In this document: positions 47,877-56,361 of the stretch, piece by piece
Numbering within the stretch: the stretch's first letter is position 1
Layout: each line of letters starts with the position of its first letter
Source of the DNA: Caulobacter sp. FWC26
Lineage (GTDB): Bacteria; Pseudomonadota; Alphaproteobacteria; Caulobacterales; Caulobacteraceae
Assembly (NCBI RefSeq): GCF_002742645.2
Contig: NZ_CP033875.1
Span: forward strand, 1,116,001-1,180,000
Length of the DNA stretch: 64,000 bases
Reading direction: 5' to 3'
The notes under the pieces: model-generated
Told to the model about the DNA's origin: nothing
The model's input: only the letters and a program-made list of their open reading frames with translations
Database searches by the model: none
Made by a program: the position numbers and the translations under genes

Positions 47877-47922
47877 TTGTAGCGATCGCTACAATACGCT
47901 AGCCATGTAGCAATCGCTACAT
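47877..47922. promoter_or_regulatory. Twin 18-bp TetR operators
   Basis: TTGTAGCGATCGCTACAA (47877-47894) is a perfect palindrome; ATGTAGCAATCGCTACAT (47905-47922) differs at one symmetric pair. Centres are 28 bases apart. The second ends 9 bases before the ATG at 47932. Confidence 0.88.
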
Positions 47923-47931
47923 GAGGGTCCC

Positions 47932-48348
47932 ATGCCTCAGTCCGTGTACGCCATCCTGCCCTCCAGCGCAGCTCTCGGTTTGCTGCTCGCCTTTGGAGTC
48001 ATGGCCGCCAAGCCGAACCTCGGTCCGCGCGTCTGGATCGTCCCGGCGATCCTTTCGATTCTGTTCTTCGCGCTCACCATTGATGTCATCGTCAAGGCCG
48101 GGCCGCTCGGCTTCTGGAGCGAGCACCTACGCGGGCCGTGGGGCGCGCAGATCTGGTGCGACCTGCTGCTGGCCGCCGGAACGGCTGTCGCGCTCTTGTT
48201 ACCCCGCGCGCGGGCGGTGGGGATGCGGCCGATCCCCTGGATCCTGGCCGTGCTGGCCAGCGGCTCGATCGGCCTGCTCGCCATGACCGCCCGCTGCCTG
48301 TTCCTGGAATCCCGCCGCCCCGCCCTGTCAAAGGAGACCGCCCGATGA
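47932..48348 (+). CDS. Hypothetical four-helix membrane protein, TetR-controlled
   Basis: The protein has 138 residues and about four helices (roughly 8-26, 34-52, 73-91, 100-120). SD GAGGG is 5 bases before the ATG. No family recognised with confidence. Its stop overlaps the next ATG (ATGA), so the two are co-translated and under the twin operators, which suggests an inducible membrane function such as efflux or damage response. Confidence 0.7.
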   Translation: MPQSVYAILPSSAALGLLLAFGVMAAKPNLGPRVWIVPAILSILFFALTIDVIVKAGPLGFWSEHLRGPWGAQIWCDLLLAAGTAVALLLPRARAVGMRPIPWILAVLASGSIGLLAMTARCLFLESRRPALSKETAR

Positions 48349-48680
48349 TCCCGTTTCGTCTGTTCCTGCTGGCCTGCCTGACGGTGATCGTCGGCTACAC
48401 CAGCGTCACCATCGCCAACCACGGCTGGAACCTCTTGCCGATCTTCTTTGGCGACATAGCTGCGATGGGTTGGCCTGGCCAGTTCAACCTCGACTTCTTC
48501 TGTTTCCTGCTGCTGTCGGGTCTGTGGGTGTCGTGGCGTGGCCGCTTTCGTCCCGCCGCCCTGGGCTTGGGCGTGCTGGCGGTGTTCGGCGGGATGTTGT
48601 TCTTGTCGATCTACCTGCTGATCGCCCTGTCGCGATCCAAGGGCGACATTCGCCAGGTGCTGCTGGGCGACCACGCCTGA
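48345..48680 (+). CDS. Hypothetical three-helix membrane protein, partner of the preceding gene
   Basis: The protein has 111 residues and three helices (about 5-25, 48-65, 72-95). SD AAGGAGA lies before the ATG at 48345, which overlaps the upstream TGA. Conserved-looking loop GDIAAMGWPGQFNLDFF. No known domain. Converges on the hybrid kinase gene with a 4-base gap. Confidence 0.7.
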   Translation: MIPFRLFLLACLTVIVGYTSVTIANHGWNLLPIFFGDIAAMGWPGQFNLDFFCFLLLSGLWVSWRGRFRPAALGLGVLAVFGGMLFLSIYLLIALSRSKGDIRQVLLGDHA

Positions 48681-48684
48681 GCGA

Positions 48685-51069
48685 TCAGGGCGGCTGGGCC
48701 TGGGTCAGGGCCCGGGCCAGGGTCTCCAGCGAGAACGGCTTGCTGATAAACGGCCAGTCGCCCGCGCGCGCCCGGCCTTGGTCGCCGCCGGTATAGCCCG
48801 AACATAGCACCACCGGCAGGCCGGGGCGCGTGGCGGCCAGTTTCTCGGCCAAGTCCACACCACTCTTGCCGCCGGGCATGATGACGTCGCTGAGCACCAG
48901 CTGGATGCCGTCGTCCTGGGTCAGGCGCGACAGCGCCTCATCGACATTGCTGGCGCGCACCACGGTGTGGCCCAGGTCGTGGAGCATCGCGTCGACCAGC
49001 TCGGCGACTTGGGGATCGTCCTCGACCAGCAGCACGCGCGAAGGCGTCTGGGCCTGGATAGGGTCGAGGCGCGGCGTTGCCTCGCCGCCAGCGTCGCCCT
49101 CGCTGACCGGCAGCAGCAGGGCGACCGTCGCCCCTTGGCCTGGCTGGCTTTCGATCTGCACGGATCCGCCGCTCTGGCGCGCAAAACCATAGACCTGAGA
49201 CAGGCCAAGTCCGGTGCCCTCGCCGGGCGGCTTGGTGGTGAAAAAGGGTTCTACGGCGCGAGCGATCGTCTGGGCGTCCATCCCCGAACCGGTGTCGCGG
49301 ACGGCGACGCGCAGATATCGCCCGGCCTCCAGATCGCCTTGCTTCTGCTCCAGTGTGACCGGACTGGACTCGATGCTCACTCGGCCGCCGGCTGGGGTGG
49401 CGTCACGCGCATTGACCACCAGGTTCAGCAGGGCCGCCTCGAACTGGCCCGCGTCGATCCGCGCGCTGCGCAGGCCAGCGCCCAGCCGCAGATCGAAGCC
49501 GTAGGCGTCGCCCAGAGCGCGCTTGAGCAGGCCTTCGCTCTCGGCGATCAGCCGATCGATGCGGCAGACCTCGGGTTTCAACGGCTGGCGACGCGCGAAG
49601 GCCAGCAGGTGCTGGGTCAGCTTCTCGCCGCGCCTGGCCGCCGCCAGGGCAGCGCCGACCATCCGCTCCCGACGGCGCGCATCGTCGGGGTGGCGCTCGA
49701 CCACATCCAGCGCGCCGATGATCACCGTCAGCAGATTGTTGAAGTCGTGGGCGACGCCCCCGGTCAACTGGCCGATGGCTTCCAGCTTCTGCGACTGCAA
49801 CAAGGCGGCCTGGGCGGCGTCGCGCTCGGCGACGGCGGCGGCGACGCGTTCTTCCAGTAGCTCGTTGAGCCCGGTCAGATTGGCTTCGGCCTGCTTGGCG
49901 TCGGTGGTGTCGAAAGCCATGCCGATGAAGCCGGCGAATGCGCCGGACGGGTCAAGGCGCGGCTGCGAGAAGGACTTCAGCCAACGCCACTCGCCATCGG
50001 CGCGGCGATAGCGCGCCTCCAGAGTGAAGGGCTGGCGGGAGGCCTCGCCCGCCACCTGCTCCTTCAGAATGCGCGGCAAGTCCTCGGGAAAGATCCGGGT
50101 CCGCCAGTCCAAGGTGAGGGCGGCCTCGTAGTCGAGACCGGCGAAGGTGACATAGGCGTTGTTGACGAATTCGCGGACGCCCCCAGGTCGGGTCACCCAC
50201 ATCAGGGCCGGGGCGCTGTCGGCCAGGGCCCGGAACCGGGCCTCGCTTTCGCGCACCTCGGCTTCGGCGCGGCGGCGATTGGTGACGTCGAAGTTGAGGC
50301 CGATCATCCGGACCGGTTTGCCGGTCTCGTCACGCAGCACCTCGCCGCGTCCGTGCACCCAACGCTCGCCTTGGCTGGTGTCGGCCAGACGGTATTCGAC
50401 TTCGTAGTCTCGAAGATTGTCCAGCGCGCCGAATACGACCGCCTCGGCCATCGCCCGGTCGTCAGGGTGAATGTAGCGGGAGATGTCGGCGAGCACGATC
50501 TCGACATCTTCCGGGATTCTGAGGTTTCGGCGGGCGCCGGGCGACAGATAGAGCTCGGATGTCGCAAGGTCATAGTCCCACGGCCCTACGCCGGCGGCGG
50601 TCTGGGTGACGCGCAGTCGCCGCTCGGCGTTGGCGCGTTCTTCGCGGGCCTGGGCCAGGCCGCGCATGGCCCAGCGCAGCCCCTCGACGACGGCGACCAC
50701 CATCACTCCGCAGATCAGGTAGATGACCATGGTCGACAGTTCGTCCCCGGTCAGCGCCTCGCCGTCGCGGCCGCCCCACAGCCACCAGCCGAAGACGGCG
50801 CCGGCCACCGTGGGGATCAGCCCCCAGCGCCAGCCGGCGTACAGCGACACCAGCATAATCGCAGGGAAGAAGGGTTGGGTCGCTCCGACGCCTCCGCTGA
50901 GACCCAGCAGACCCACACGCATTAGCACCGCCGTGGCGACGCCGATTACTGCGGCGACGGCGCAGCGCCACGCCGGCGGTGGAACCGGAGGGATCAGCCA
51001 CGCGCTAATCAGCGCGTGTACACGTCCTTGGTCGTCAGGGGCGCGGATCGGTGTGTCTTTCTGCTCCAT
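48685..51069 (-). CDS. Hybrid sensor histidine kinase (PAS-PAS-HisKA-HATPase-REC)
   Basis: The protein has 794 residues. An N-terminal membrane module of about four helices (30-135) is followed by two PAS/PAC domains (about 150-275, 275-405), a coiled coil, the kinase core with phosphoacceptor in GGVAHDFNNLLTVI, N-box LLNLVVNARDATP and GEGTGLGLSQVYG, and a C-terminal receiver with phosphoacceptor Asp in LVLSDVIMPGG. This order matches PAS hybrid kinases of the FixL/LOV-like group, though no flavin-site Cys motif is seen. ATG at 51069 has GGAGCGGAG upstream. Divergent from dps. Confidence 0.9.
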   Translation of the reverse strand: MEQKDTPIRAPDDQGRVHALISAWLIPPVPPPAWRCAVAAVIGVATAVLMRVGLLGLSGGVGATQPFFPAIMLVSLYAGWRWGLIPTVAGAVFGWWLWGGRDGEALTGDELSTMVIYLICGVMVVAVVEGLRWAMRGLAQAREERANAERRLRVTQTAAGVGPWDYDLATSELYLSPGARRNLRIPEDVEIVLADISRYIHPDDRAMAEAVVFGALDNLRDYEVEYRLADTSQGERWVHGRGEVLRDETGKPVRMIGLNFDVTNRRRAEAEVRESEARFRALADSAPALMWVTRPGGVREFVNNAYVTFAGLDYEAALTLDWRTRIFPEDLPRILKEQVAGEASRQPFTLEARYRRADGEWRWLKSFSQPRLDPSGAFAGFIGMAFDTTDAKQAEANLTGLNELLEERVAAAVAERDAAQAALLQSQKLEAIGQLTGGVAHDFNNLLTVIIGALDVVERHPDDARRRERMVGAALAAARRGEKLTQHLLAFARRQPLKPEVCRIDRLIAESEGLLKRALGDAYGFDLRLGAGLRSARIDAGQFEAALLNLVVNARDATPAGGRVSIESSPVTLEQKQGDLEAGRYLRVAVRDTGSGMDAQTIARAVEPFFTTKPPGEGTGLGLSQVYGFARQSGGSVQIESQPGQGATVALLLPVSEGDAGGEATPRLDPIQAQTPSRVLLVEDDPQVAELVDAMLHDLGHTVVRASNVDEALSRLTQDDGIQLVLSDVIMPGGKSGVDLAEKLAATRPGLPVVLCSGYTGGDQGRARAGDWPFISKPFSLETLARALTQAQPP

Positions 51070-51144
51070 CTCCGCTCCAAGGCAAAGATGACTTGCACAG
51101 AGGATGGACACGCTTACCTAGGACACGCAACACGGGAGATCATC

Positions 51145-51624
51145 ATGGCCGACGCGCCGAACACCGGGCTGACTGCGAAACAACGTTCCGACATCGCCGC
51201 TTCGCTCAACAAGGTGCTCGCCGACAGCTACGCGCTGTACTTGAAGACGCACGGCTATCACTGGAACGTTCGTGGCCCGAACTTCCAGTCTCTGCATGTG
51301 CTGCTTGAGGGGCAATACCAGGAAGAGTGGGCCGCGCTGGACGCGATCGCCGAGCGCATCCGCGCCTTGGGCGAGTTGGCGCCGCAGGGCTACGCCGCCT
51401 TCGGAAACCTCTCCAGCCTCAAGGACGGTGATCCCGAGCAGGATTGGGAAGGCATGATCGGCGAGCTGAAGGCCGACAACGAGACCGTCATCCGAACCTT
51501 GCGCGACGCCATGCCTACTGCAGAGGAGGCCGGCGACGAGGCCACCGCCGACCTGCTGACCCAGCGCCTCCAGGCCCACGAGAAACACGCCTGGATGCTG
51601 CGCTCCACCCTGGGCGCGAAGTAG
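51145..51624 (+). CDS. dps: Dps ferritin-like DNA-protection protein
   Basis: The protein has 159 residues. The ferroxidase-site residues have the exact Dps spacing: H39 (with W40), H51, D66, E70 in THGYHWNVRG and EWAALDAIAERI. It oxidises Fe(II) with hydrogen peroxide, stores iron and protects DNA. The N-terminus lacks the Lys-rich tail of E. coli Dps, so DNA binding may be weaker. ATG at 51145 has GGGAGAT upstream. Confidence 0.93.
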   Translation: MADAPNTGLTAKQRSDIAASLNKVLADSYALYLKTHGYHWNVRGPNFQSLHVLLEGQYQEEWAALDAIAERIRALGELAPQGYAAFGNLSSLKDGDPEQDWEGMIGELKADNETVIRTLRDAMPTAEEAGDEATADLLTQRLQAHEKHAWMLRSTLGAK

Positions 51625-51633
51625 CGATCCCGC

Positions 51634-52851
51634 GTGGGGGCGGGCGCTCGAAGCCATCGTGATCGCTGGAAGGTCGCCGCTGCTCTTGGGGTGGTCGGCG
51701 GCCTTTCCGCGTGCGCCACCTATTATGTCCCGACCGGCTCCGGCCGCGACGCCGGCCTGATGCGCGTCACGGCCAGCTTCAGCGAGCGTGGCCTCAAGCG
51801 CTATGTCGCCAACATGGATCCGGCCATGCTGGCGCTGGCGCGGCGCCATGACCCCCGGCCACACAAGGACTATTGGGGCCGCGTCCCTGGCTGGGAGGTG
51901 ATCCGCCTCAAGGAGATCCCGCGCCTGGGCGATCGTGATCCGGACTTCTACGAGGCGCGGCTGATCAATTCGCTGCGCCCGGTGGTCCCTGAGGCGCTGG
52001 AGGCCGCCAAGCCGTTCGTTCTGACCGGGACCGCCGACGCGCGCGCCAAGGCGCTGCATTGCCTGACCCAGGCCGTCTATTACGAGGCGGGCTTCGAGCC
52101 GGGCGAGGGGCAGATGGCCGTGGCTCAGACGGTGATCAACCGCATGCGCCACCCGGGCTATCCGAAATCGATCTGCGGCGTGATCTATGAGGGCGCGGCG
52201 CGCAGCACCGGTTGTCAGTTCAGTTTCGCCTGCGACGGCTCTCTGGCGCGCGAACCGGTCCCGGCGATCTGGGCCAACGCCCAGGCGGTCGCCAAGCGCG
52301 CCCTGAACGGCTTTGTCTTCAAGCCGGTGGGCGTCGCCACCCACTACCACGCCGACTACGTCTCGCCGTACTGGGCGCCGACCCTGGTCAAGCTGAGGCA
52401 GTTTGGCCAGCACATCTTCTATCGCTGGACAGGCCCGTCGGGGACCTTGGCGGCGTTCCGCGGCCGCTATTCGGGCAATGAGACGGTCAGCGCCGACATC
52501 CTGATGGCGGCCGACCCGCGCACGTTGGAGGCCGCGCCCCCCGAGGTGCTTGCCGCCCAGGCTGCGCCCGCCGCCGCCACGCCGCTGGCGACCGGGGCCA
52601 TGGCCCAGATGTTGGGAGTTTCGAACCTCGTCCTGCCCGACGCCAAGCTGGTGGCGGTTCCGGACGCCAACTCGCCGACCGGCGAGCGCGTTACGGTGCA
52701 AGGGCGGGTAGCCGGTCGCCGTATTCCGACGCCGGACGAAATCGCCAGGATCAACAGGACGCTTGAAGCCTTGGCCGGCGGGCAGTCTTCATCCGTCGAA
52801 ACGCCGACGGCCAAGCCTCGTCCGCCGAGTCCGCCCAATCCGCCGAACTAG
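51634..52851 (+). CDS. SleB-type cell-wall hydrolase, probable lipoprotein
   Basis: The protein has about 405 residues. N-terminus has a lipobox-like LSACA (C about 27) after a hydrophobic segment, so an outer-membrane or inner-membrane lipoprotein is likely. The hydrolase domain (about 130-260) carries CLTQAVYYEAGFEPGEGQMAVAQTVINR and QFSFACDGS, as in SleB/CwlJ-type enzymes, with an added Ala/Pro-rich tail ending PPSPPNPPN. It probably cleaves peptidoglycan. GTG start at 51634 has no clear ribosome-binding site, so the start is uncertain. Confidence 0.8.
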   Translation: MGAGARSHRDRWKVAAALGVVGGLSACATYYVPTGSGRDAGLMRVTASFSERGLKRYVANMDPAMLALARRHDPRPHKDYWGRVPGWEVIRLKEIPRLGDRDPDFYEARLINSLRPVVPEALEAAKPFVLTGTADARAKALHCLTQAVYYEAGFEPGEGQMAVAQTVINRMRHPGYPKSICGVIYEGAARSTGCQFSFACDGSLAREPVPAIWANAQAVAKRALNGFVFKPVGVATHYHADYVSPYWAPTLVKLRQFGQHIFYRWTGPSGTLAAFRGRYSGNETVSADILMAADPRTLEAAPPEVLAAQAAPAAATPLATGAMAQMLGVSNLVLPDAKLVAVPDANSPTGERVTVQGRVAGRRIPTPDEIARINRTLEALAGGQSSSVETPTAKPRPPSPPNPPN

Positions 52852-52852
52852 G

Positions 52853-52882
52853 CAAATCCTCCGCCCGCTGGGGGAGGATTTG
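52853..52882. terminator. Bidirectional terminator between the hydrolase and trxB
   Basis: CAAATCCTCC pairs perfectly with GGAGGATTTG over a 10-base loop, just after the hydrolase stop and 12 bases from the trxB stop. The T/A tracts in the arms suit both directions. Confidence 0.75.
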
Positions 52883-52894
52883 CGCTTCACACCC

Positions 52895-53902
52895 TTACCA
52901 AACCCCGATCTTGTTCGCTTCGGCGTGGCTGATCGGGTGGTGGGCGCGCTTGTGGTCTTCCTCGGCCAGGAAGCGCACGGCTTCCAGCGCCGCCATGCAG
53001 CCCATGCCGGCGGCCGTCACCGCCTGGCGGTAGACGTCGTCGGTGACGTCGCCGGCGGCGTAGACGCCCTCGATCGCGGTCGAGGCCGTGCCGGGTTTGA
53101 CCTTCAGATAGCCGCCCGGACCGGTTTCCAGCTGGCCGGCGAACAGTTCCGACGACGGCGCGTGGCCGATGGCGATGAACACGCCGTCTGCGGCGACCTC
53201 TTGGGTCTCGCCCGTCTTGACGTTCTTCAGGCGGGCGCCGGTGACGCCCATGGGATCGGTCTGGCCGAGAACCTCGTCAATGACGCTGTCCCAGATGACC
53301 TCGATCTTCGGGTGGGCCAGGAGGCGCTCCTGCAGGATCTTCTCGGCGCGCAGCTCGTCCTTGCGGTGCACCAGGGTGACCTTGCTGGCGAAGCTGGTCA
53401 GGAACAGCGCCTCTTCGACGGCCGTGTTGCCGCCGCCGACTACGATGACGTCCTTGTTGCGATAGAAGAAGCCGTCGCAGGTGGCGCAGGCGCTGACGCC
53501 GAAGCCCTGGAACTTGCTCTCGCTATCAAGACCCAGCCACTTGGCCTGGGCGCCGGTGGCGATGATGATCGTTTCGGCGATCCAGTCCTGGCCGCTGTCG
53601 GTCTTCACCGTGAACGGGCGCTTGGACAGGTCGACGCTGGTGACGATGTCGCTGACGAACTCGGTGCCGACATGCTCGGCCTGGGCGCGCATCTGATCCA
53701 TCAGCCAGGGGCCCTGGATGACGTCGGCGAAGCCCGGATAGTTCTCGACATCCGTCGTGATGGTCAGCTGGCCGCCCGGCTGGATGCCGGCGATCAGCAC
53801 GGGCTTCAGCAAAGCGCGGGCGGCGTAGATGGCGGCGGTGTAGCCGGCGGGACCCGATCCGATGATCAGGCAGCGGGTCTGGCGAGGGGGGGGCGTAGAC
53901 AT
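52895..53902 (-). CDS. trxB: Thioredoxin reductase
   Basis: The protein has 335 residues. FAD motif IIGSGPAGYTAA near 13-24; redox disulfide C139-A-T-C142 in SACATCDG; NADPH motif VVGGGNTAVEEALFL; closing GVYAAGDVTD. It transfers electrons from NADPH to thioredoxin. ATG at 53902 gives MSTPPPRQTRCLIIG; a longer frame adds 13 non-family residues. Confidence 0.95.
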   Translation of the reverse strand: MSTPPPRQTRCLIIGSGPAGYTAAIYAARALLKPVLIAGIQPGGQLTITTDVENYPGFADVIQGPWLMDQMRAQAEHVGTEFVSDIVTSVDLSKRPFTVKTDSGQDWIAETIIIATGAQAKWLGLDSESKFQGFGVSACATCDGFFYRNKDVIVVGGGNTAVEEALFLTSFASKVTLVHRKDELRAEKILQERLLAHPKIEVIWDSVIDEVLGQTDPMGVTGARLKNVKTGETQEVAADGVFIAIGHAPSSELFAGQLETGPGGYLKVKPGTASTAIEGVYAAGDVTDDVYRQAVTAAGMGCMAALEAVRFLAEEDHKRAHHPISHAEANKIGVW

Positions 53903-53962
53903 GGGCGCATATATAGTGTGGATTCTCCGCAGTGGCGACATAAGCCACGGGAGGAAAACCTG

Positions 53963-54151
53963 ATGAAGCTCGGAGTTCTACTGGGCGTGGGTATCGTCGC
54001 CCTGTTCGCGGGGCTGGCCAATATATGGTTTGGCGACCTGCTGGTCGGCCTGGGCCTGGTGACCATGTTCCTGATGGTCGCCGGCTATTCGGCCTGGCAG
54101 GGCAAGAAGGAATACGACGCCCGACCGCGCGGCGAGCCTATCGCCGAATAG
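53963..54151 (+). CDS. Small two-helix membrane protein
   Basis: The protein has 62 residues: two adjoining helices (about 3-20 and 24-44) and a polar tail. Strong SD GGGAGGA 7 bases before the ATG at 53963. Family unknown. Divergent from trxB and followed by another tiny membrane gene 25 bases on. Confidence 0.7.
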   Translation: MKLGVLLGVGIVALFAGLANIWFGDLLVGLGLVTMFLMVAGYSAWQGKKEYDARPRGEPIAE

Positions 54152-54176
54152 CGGCGAGCCCTGGGGATCTGCAGAC

Positions 54177-54428
54177 ATGAAAAGCGGCTTGCCGATCGGC
54201 ATGGGCGTTGGGATCGCGCTGGGCGTCGCGCTTGGTCTGGCGCTCGATAACCTAGCGCTGGGAATTGGCCTGGGTATCGCCTTTGGCGGCGGCGTCGGGG
54301 CCATGGCGCACGCGGCCACGACAGCCTCCGAGAAGAAGGCCAAGGGTGGCGACGGGGGAGTTGTCGGCGATAGCGGCTCCAGCGACGCGGGCGGCGACTG
54401 CGGCGGGGATGGCGGCGGCTGCGATTGA
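54177..54428 (+). CDS. Small membrane protein with Gly/Asp/Cys-rich tail
   Basis: The protein has 83 residues. One or two glycine-zipper-like helices (GMGVGIALGVALGLALD, then GLGIAFGGGVGAM) are followed by a polar tail ending DAGGDCGGDGGGCD. Such low-complexity Gly/Asp tails with two Cys occur on small surface or scaffolding proteins; function unknown. Confidence 0.65.
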   Translation: MKSGLPIGMGVGIALGVALGLALDNLALGIGLGIAFGGGVGAMAHAATTASEKKAKGGDGGVVGDSGSSDAGGDCGGDGGGCD

Positions 54429-54500
54429 CGGCTCGTCCACCTTTGACGGGTTAAGCTGAGGGCAACCACGTTTCCGGGCGTCCGCCCGAGGAGCAAGCCG

Positions 54501-55553
54501 ATGTCCGCACCTTTTATTGAAATCGCCGGCCGCAAGATCGGCTCTGACCATTCCCCCTATGTGATCTGCGAGCTGTCGGGGAACCACAACGGCAGTCTCG
54601 AGCGCTGCCTGACCATGGTCGACGCCGCCGCCGACACCGGCTGCGACGCGATCAAGATCCAGACCTACACCGCCGACACCATCACGCTCGACGTCGACCG
54701 GCCTGAGTTCAAGATTCACGGTGGGCTGTGGGACGGGCGCACCCTCTATGAGCTCTACGAAGAGGCCCACACGCCGTTCGAGTGGCACGCGGCGATCTTC
54801 CAGCGCGCCCGCCAGCGCGGCGTGACAATCTTCTCCAGCCCCTTCGACGAGACCGCCGTCGACCTCCTGGACAGCCTGGGCGCGCCGGCCTTCAAGATCG
54901 CCTCGTTCGAGGCCGTCGATCTGCCGCTGATCCGCTACGCCGCCGCCAAGGGCAAGCCGCTGATCATCTCGACCGGCATGGCCAACCTGACCGAGATGCA
55001 GACCGCCCTAGACACGGCCCTGGCGGCCGGCGCGCCGGGCGTGCTGCTGCTGCACTGCGTGTCCAGCTATCCTGCCACATTCGCCGACGCCAATGTGCGG
55101 ACCGTGCCGGACATGGCCGCGCGTTTCGGCTGCCCGATCGGCCTGTCGGACCACACGCCGGGCACGGCCGCGTCGGTGGCGGCGGTCAGCCTCGGCGCCT
55201 GCGCTGTCGAAAAGCACTTCACCCTGGCCCGCGCCGACGGCGGTCCCGACGCCGCCTTCAGCCTGGAGCCCGCCGAGTTCAAGGCCCTTGTGGACGACAC
55301 CAAGAACGCCTGGGCGGCGCTCGGCCGCGCCCACTATGACGTGCTGGGCTCGGAGGCGACGTCCTTGCTGTTCCGCCGCTCGCTGTACGTCACCGCCGAC
55401 GTCAAGAAGGGCGAGCCCCTGACGCGCGCCAATGTCCGCTCGGTCCGCCCCGGCAACGGCCTGCCGCCGGCTGATCTCGACAAGGTGCTGGCCGGCAAGG
55501 CCGCCCGCGACCTTTCCCGCGGCGAGCCGCTGGACTGGTCGATGGTCGGCTAG
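54501..55553 (+). CDS. pseI: Pseudaminic/sialic acid synthase (NeuB/PseI family)
   Basis: The protein has 350 residues. NeuB TIM barrel (about 20-265) with CELSGNHNGSLERCL, DAIKIQTYTADTITLD, KIASFEAVDLPLI, STGMANLTEMQ and LSDHTPG, then a C-terminal SAF/antifreeze-like domain (about 290-350). It condenses a 2,4-diacetamido-altrose (or ManNAc) with phosphoenolpyruvate. In Caulobacter, pseudaminic-type sugars decorate flagellin. A PseG-like gene 8 kb away supports the Pse route. GAGGAGC precedes the ATG. Confidence 0.92.
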   Translation: MSAPFIEIAGRKIGSDHSPYVICELSGNHNGSLERCLTMVDAAADTGCDAIKIQTYTADTITLDVDRPEFKIHGGLWDGRTLYELYEEAHTPFEWHAAIFQRARQRGVTIFSSPFDETAVDLLDSLGAPAFKIASFEAVDLPLIRYAAAKGKPLIISTGMANLTEMQTALDTALAAGAPGVLLLHCVSSYPATFADANVRTVPDMAARFGCPIGLSDHTPGTAASVAAVSLGACAVEKHFTLARADGGPDAAFSLEPAEFKALVDDTKNAWAALGRAHYDVLGSEATSLLFRRSLYVTADVKKGEPLTRANVRSVRPGNGLPPADLDKVLAGKAARDLSRGEPLDWSMVG

Positions 55554-55654
55554 AGCGTCACGCCGAAAGTGGGAACCGGTTTCGGCGTCACGCTCTAAGT
55601 GTTTGATTTAGAGCCTCGCGCGTCAAAACGAATCCGTTTTGACGCGCGAGGCGC
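55552..55654. repeat. Two adjacent long intergenic hairpins after pseI
   Basis: First: AGAGCGT..ACGCTCT enclosing ACGCCGAAA / TTTCGGCGT around GTGGGAACCGG (55552-55596). Second: GCCTCGCGCGTCAAAACG / CGTTTTGACGCGCGAGGC (55613-55652). The first overlaps the pseI stop codon. The first hairpin's style is common in alphaproteobacterial intergenic repeats. Confidence 0.85.
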
Positions 55655-55968
55655 TAAGCCGCGAACGGCTCGATGCTCGCGATGTCCGGCGCGACGCCTC
55701 GCTTGGCCATTTCCAAGTCGTAGCGGTTCTGCAGATTGAGCCAGAACTGCGCGCTGGCGCCGAACAGGCGCTCCAGGCGCAGAGCCGTGTCGATGGTCAC
55801 CGGGGTTTGCCCCCGAACAAGCTTCTCGATCCGAGGGCGAGCGATGTGCAGCCGGGCCGCGACGCGGCCGGGCGTGAGGCCATAGGGCTTCAGGAACTCT
55901 TCCAGCAGGATTTCGCCCGGATGGACCGGGGCGAGGGGATCGTTGTCCTGCACGATATCCTTGCTCAT
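55654..55968 (-). CDS. higA: HigA-family antitoxin (XRE HTH)
   Basis: The protein has 104 residues. HigA signature PVHPGEILLEEFLKPYGLTPGRVAARLHIARPRIEKLVRG and the downstream TALRLERLFGASAQFWLNLQNRYDLEMAK. It neutralises HigB and represses the operon. ATG at 55968. Encoded 31 bases after higB, the toxin-first order typical of hig loci. Confidence 0.93.
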   Translation of the reverse strand: MSKDIVQDNDPLAPVHPGEILLEEFLKPYGLTPGRVAARLHIARPRIEKLVRGQTPVTIDTALRLERLFGASAQFWLNLQNRYDLEMAKRGVAPDIASIEPFAA

Positions 55969-55999
55969 CACCTGGCTCCTTCGAAAGCGCCACTGGCGC

Positions 56000-56287
56000 T
56001 CAGTGATAGTCCACGAACTCGACATCCGCCGGTCCGGCGTCGGTCCAGACAAAGACCAGCCGGAACTGATCGTTGACCCGGATCGAATGCTGACCCTTAC
56101 GGTCTCCGGACAAGGCTTCGAGCCGATTGCCCGGCGGCGTGCGAAGGTCGTTCAGGACGACGGCGGCTTCCAGCATCTCCAACTTGCGCTTGGCGACCCT
56201 AATGAGGTCGGACGGAAAACCTTTTCCGGAGGACACCCCTTCGAGGATGGCCTTCGCGCGCAGGTCCTTGAAGGTCTGGATCGCCAT
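56000..56287 (-). CDS. higB: HigB-family toxin
   Basis: The protein has 95 residues with the RelE/HigB fold: [24 protein letters not shown], then [31 protein letters not shown] and the terminal VEFVDYH. These are ribosome-dependent mRNA endonucleases. ATG at 56287 has GGAGAGG 5 bases upstream. Confidence 0.93.
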   Translation of the reverse strand: MAIQTFKDLRAKAILEGVSSGKGFPSDLIRVAKRKLEMLEAAVVLNDLRTPPGNRLEALSGDRKGQHSIRVNDQFRLVFVWTDAGPADVEFVDYH

Positions 56288-56307
56288 CGCCCTCTCCAAG
56301 GTGACTT

Positions 56308-56356
56308 GTATCGCGCCGCGACACGAACATCAAGGGCACGTGTCGCGTCGCGATAC
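56308..56356. promoter_or_regulatory. higBA operator: 18-bp inverted arms, each itself a half-palindrome
   Basis: GTATCGCGCCGCGACACG (56308-56325) and CGTGTCGCGTCGCGATAC (56339-56356) are inverted repeats with one mismatch and a 13-base spacer. Each arm is also nearly palindromic (GTATCGC/GCGACAC), giving four half-sites. It lies immediately upstream of higB. Confidence 0.75.
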
Positions 56357-56361
56357 AGCTG

